A stretch of 64,000 nt of DNA from the NCBI RefSeq assembly GCF_000764305.2, contig NW_025943988.1, positions 744,001 through 808,000 on the forward strand, read 5' to 3'. Shown piece after piece: positions 60,260 through 64,000 of this stretch. The translations under genes were made by a program, and so were the position numbers. Position 1 is the first letter of the stretch. Every line of letters begins with the position of its first letter. This stretch comes from Hyalella azteca (lineage: Eukaryota; Arthropoda; Malacostraca; Amphipoda; Hyalellidae). The notes below the pieces were generated by a model. That model was not told the origin of the DNA, ran no database searches, and saw only the letters and a program-made list of their open reading frames with translations.

Positions 60260-62135
60260 TGGATTGAAAGTCAAGCTCAACTAGTGTAACCCAGTAGATA
60301 CAAATTTCAAGAACAATTCCTCGCACGGCCTCACGTTCTATAAAGACCCAAGCTCAGATTCCTCGAATCCCCAGTGTCACTTCAGCTACGTTCATGATAC
60401 TCCGTGCACTTCCAGTCCGGACTTCTGGAAAACTCTGGGCTAGGAAGCTCAAAGTGCGAGGTACTTTTTGAAGCCGTTGGCAGCACTGTACTCGCTTTAT
60501 CTTCTGGCTGTACTCATCATGACCCTCTGGCACTCCGTGGATGAAAGAAGATTTATTTAATCATGGTGTGTCACTTGTGGAGTGTTCCCAGGAGGACCTC
60601 GATTTGGGTGTCCACCCCAGTTCGTAATTGACTGAAGAACTCTGAGACTAACGACGCTGGAGGGTAACTCGGAATCCGTTTTTCGTTTACACTTGCGACT
60701 TTATTTTGTATTGACAGGATGGGAAGATTGAGACAGGGATGCTAGAAAAATTTTGTATATTTCCTTTGAGTTTTTTATAGATCGACGTAAAAACATGATG
60801 ATTAACAAATGTGCTTTTGTACCTTACTGACAAAATTTAAATAAGTTAGACGACTCTCTTTTGCTAAATAAAATTTGATATTAATATATAAAAAAAACTT
60901 ACCTAAGACTTGCATGAAGAACGTCGCAGATTAAGTTACTTATGTGCAGATTAGAAAGATTAAACTTTTTTCTAAACTTTTGAAAGTTAAATTTTGTTTG
61001 CACCTAAAATGGTGTTCGCATCTAAATGGATTGGTCAAAATCTTGTTATTCTTCTATTTTTATAGAAACAATACCATTACTTCCAATGTTGTCATTATGG
61101 TTTGTAAAAGATTAAAAAAATTCATAGAATAACTCAGTCGTTCACAGTAAATCCAAAGTATAAGTTGCCACTAGAATAATAGCGTTGGAGCTTCTGTATT
61201 GTTTTCATTAAGAACTATGTAGTATTGCTTAACCTATAGAGATAAATACAAAAATATTTCGATAAATATTAAAACACCAAAAAATTATTAAAATTAATGT
61301 ATCACTTGAAATTTAAATCATGTTCTAACATAGTGATTGCACATTATTCCGGCACACACTTTTTTGAAAATCTTAGTTAACGTCCATGTCGCATAAACCT
61401 GTCACCAGTACCCATGATATAACTTTTCTGTGTTTCGTAAATGCATTACAGGTTTATCAGATCATCACAAGTGTCTAATCGACTCATGGCTGATGCCGTG
61501 CATTGACTCTATTTGCAATTAAACCTCATCCGGTAAAAAAAGCCCGAAAAATTTACAGAATTTTATTATGCTCAAATTTAAGTCGATAGAAAATTGAAAT
61601 GCCGTGTTCATTTAAGAGCTCAAGGTGAAACTCATTAGTCAAATCGCTACGTTTTTTATTGGTTCTGATATGACATATTGAATGAGTCTCGGACAAGTTC
61701 ATTTTTTACAGTATATATATTCATCCGCTATAAATATTAATGAATGAAAATTAGTGAATAAATTTTTATTACTGAAGAATTGTTTTCTATAGTTCGAAGT
61801 TGCTATCTATTCTGAATTTACTGCATTGAAATTGCAGAAATTAGTTTATTTGCCGAAATAACAACTTTACTTTCATCAATTCTACAAATTCAGTAACAAT
61901 GAAAATGCAATGATTGAATTATTTTAGTTCTTGCATTTTCTTGGCAGTTTTTTTTTTCAATATTACAAAGATTCAGATACTCAGGCCTACAAGCAAGTGA
62001 TTTGTTCTTTAATAGCATTTATTCAATAAAAGAAATTGGCTGATCCCAATTCCTATTTAACAACCACATGTCTTCGCTCACTAAATTTTGAACGATATTC
62101 GTAGAAAGTTTTTTCACTACTGGAAGCGACATGAT
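60260..62135. other. Spacer, no supported gene
   Basis: 60260-60720 is richer in G+C than the rest but has no long frame. From 60720 onwards it is AT-rich with nothing recognisable. Confidence 0.45.
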
Positions 62136-62140
62136 GAATT

Positions 62141-62490
62141 TGCAACACCCACTGATCGCCTCTCTTTAAACACCCACTGATCGACTCTCTCGAAACACCC
62201 ACTGATCGCTCTCTTTAAACACCCACTGATCGACTCTCTTGAAATACCCACTGATCGACTCTCCTGAAACACCCACTGACCGCCTCCCTCGAAACACCCA
62301 CTGACCGCCTCCCTCGAAACACCCACTGATCGACTCTCTTGAAACACCAACCAATCGCCTCCCTCGAAACACCCACTGATCGACTCTCCTGAAACACCCA
62401 CTGATCGCCTCCCTTGAAACACCCACTGATCGACTCTCTTGAAACACCAACTAATCGCCTCTCTTGAAACACTCACTGAACGCCTCTCAT
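62141..62490 (-). repeat. Minisatellite, 25-bp unit, about 14 copies
   Basis: The plus-strand unit is GAAACACCCACTGATCGACT then CTCTT, with variants CGCCTCCCTC and CGCTCTCTTT. Since 25 is not a multiple of three and the unit lacks minus-strand stops, all three minus-strand frames are open. Each gives the same 25-residue repeat with SRESISGCFEGGGQWVFQ. The longest frame (162 codons, 62117-62605) gains about 45 unrelated residues upstream of the array from a minus-strand start at 62605. Translation is not otherwise supported. Confidence 0.93.
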
Positions 62491-62494
62491 TTCT

Positions 62495-64000
62495 TCCCAA
62501 ATTGCGGTGCCATAAACCAAGCATCAATTGCCCATGGAGAGTCTCGATATTTACCACCGAGTTCATGGATGTCTTAGTAATTAATTTGACCCCGGAGTAA
62601 GCCATCTAATTAATCCTGGGACAAAGCGATGTAATTCGAAGGAGGGGGGAGCCATAAAATAATATTCCATGTGGTGAGGGCAATTTCTATATGCGTCAAG
62701 AATATTAGATAAAAAGTTTAATTAATGAAGAATTATTTTATGATTACGTGTCTCAACTAAGTAAAATTTTGTGCTAAAATTGTTTTATTTTTATACCTTT
62801 TTATAGGTTATCTCAGGATCAGGATGGTTATCATTTGCTTTGCTATACTTTGCATCTAAAAAATTAGTTGTGTAATAACATGTGCTAGGAATGTTAACAC
62901 GGTTATGTTACATTAATATACTAAAAATTATTTTACTTTGTCAGCAACGCAAACCTCTGTTTCCATTTCTTCCTGTGCATGGTTTCTATTTCAACTGCAA
63001 TTAAAAAACTTAAAAATTATTTCGTGCTATCCCAATCTCATGGAATCCTGCTATTATAAAATAATGCTCTATATATAGGTGCGTTTGTGTCATTTTCATA
63101 GAAATCCTTGGTTTACAGTTTCTACAGTATTATAAAATGAGATCTACATTTCATATTCAGATCTAAAAATTGCTCCTACAAAGAATCTATTTCGTCATTA
63201 ATTCGCTTACAATTGTTTTATTTCGAAATTTCAGTCTTTCTCAAAAATTTTTAGCTCCTGTTCCCTGAAATCTAATTTCATAGCCACTCCTTGCATGGCT
63301 CCGTTTTCCCTTAACTGCGTTGCCGGAAAAAAGACGTGATTCCGAGACATTTTTGCCAAGTCGTATAGTCGAGCACTTGCATAAATTGGTAGGAATTTTT
63401 GCTTGTTAGGTGAGAATTGTGAGACTTTCCTTGACGTCGAGAGCTCCTAAGGTGCAAACAAAATAAACACAAGCGATCGTCTGTTTCCGACAATGCCAGG
63501 CGGGCGTTCTCGATGGCGCAGGGACATCCTGGCCGGGCGCCGCGTTTTGTAAAGGGTCAATTAGGCAGAAAACATCCACTTGCCAAGCTGCACTGTTTCC
63601 TTAGCTTTTAAGAAAGAAATTTGAAGCTCCAGTGGAGCTCTTCTCATTGTGTCCCTATTGGCACCCACTGCATCGTTAGTGCTGTATAATGGACCTATTT
63701 CCAAAGAGCAGTTCCATTTAGGATTGAGTATTCATTATATGACTGAAACCTGGACATACTTTCTCATGGAATAAGAAGTAAATTAGGTTGTAATGAGAAT
63801 CAAAATAATTCAGTTTCAGAGTCGAAAATCGTTCAAAACCTATAATTAACTCTACCTTTTCCAATTAAAAAGAGTCAAACTATTATAGGCCAGGCAACAA
63901 TTACAGTAGCTCGATATCAATTTCTTCATATACTTTGAACTGGTCAGTTTGTCAGTTTTACGGAAACATGTGAATTCGATAATTTGAAGAATAACGGTGA
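62495..64000. other. Spacer to right edge
   Basis: AT-rich except for a small G+C-rich patch at 63490-63560 (CTGGCCGGGCGCCGCG). No gene supported. Confidence 0.45.

Overview
This looks like 64 kb of AT-rich, gene-poor nuclear DNA from an animal, most likely an arthropod and possibly a crustacean. It has no operons, ribosome-binding sites or dense coding. It has instead eukaryotic transposon relics (piggyBac-like, LINE and Harbinger-like), tRNA-related SINE-type sequence, many minisatellites, and a few short open stretches with splice-like borders. The species assignment is inference, drawn mainly from the general character and the dispersed repeat with a (GTCC/GTCT)n core. No complete protein-coding gene is recognisable. 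The window probably lies between genes or inside long introns.

Layout. 0-9.1 kb: two copies of the dispersed repeat, a possible 3' terminal exon, a minus-strand candidate signal-peptide exon (2021-2120), a minus-strand candidate pair of exons (6629-6816 and 6910-6993), and 32-bp and 29-bp tandem repeats. 9-19.7 kb: mostly featureless AT-rich DNA, with a 46-bp array and a possible retroposon tail. 19.7-21.6 kb: a complete non-autonomous piggyBac element with TTAA on both sides and a decayed transposase gene. 23-24.8 kb: an ATT microsatellite, then about 47 copies of a 19-bp repeat that is open in all three minus-strand frames. 29.7-45.8 kb: three more dispersed repeat copies, several local duplications, an unassigned 116-codon reading frame, and a 37-bp array with 73-bp higher-order units. 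46.5-47.9 kb: the 3' end of a LINE interrupted by an 889-bp Harbinger-like element flanked by a CAG duplication. 48-64 kb: 56-bp, 11-bp, 43-bp and 25-bp arrays, two palindrome clusters including a perfect 40-bp one, a candidate internal exon, tRNA-related sequence, and a hydrophobic reading frame.

The pieces do not form a pathway. What links them is mobile-element activity and repeat expansion. The best supported calls are the piggyBac element, the Harbinger-like insertion in the LINE, the dispersed repeat family and the tandem arrays. Host exon candidates are low confidence: in DNA this size, chance reading frames near 95 codons are expected several times over.
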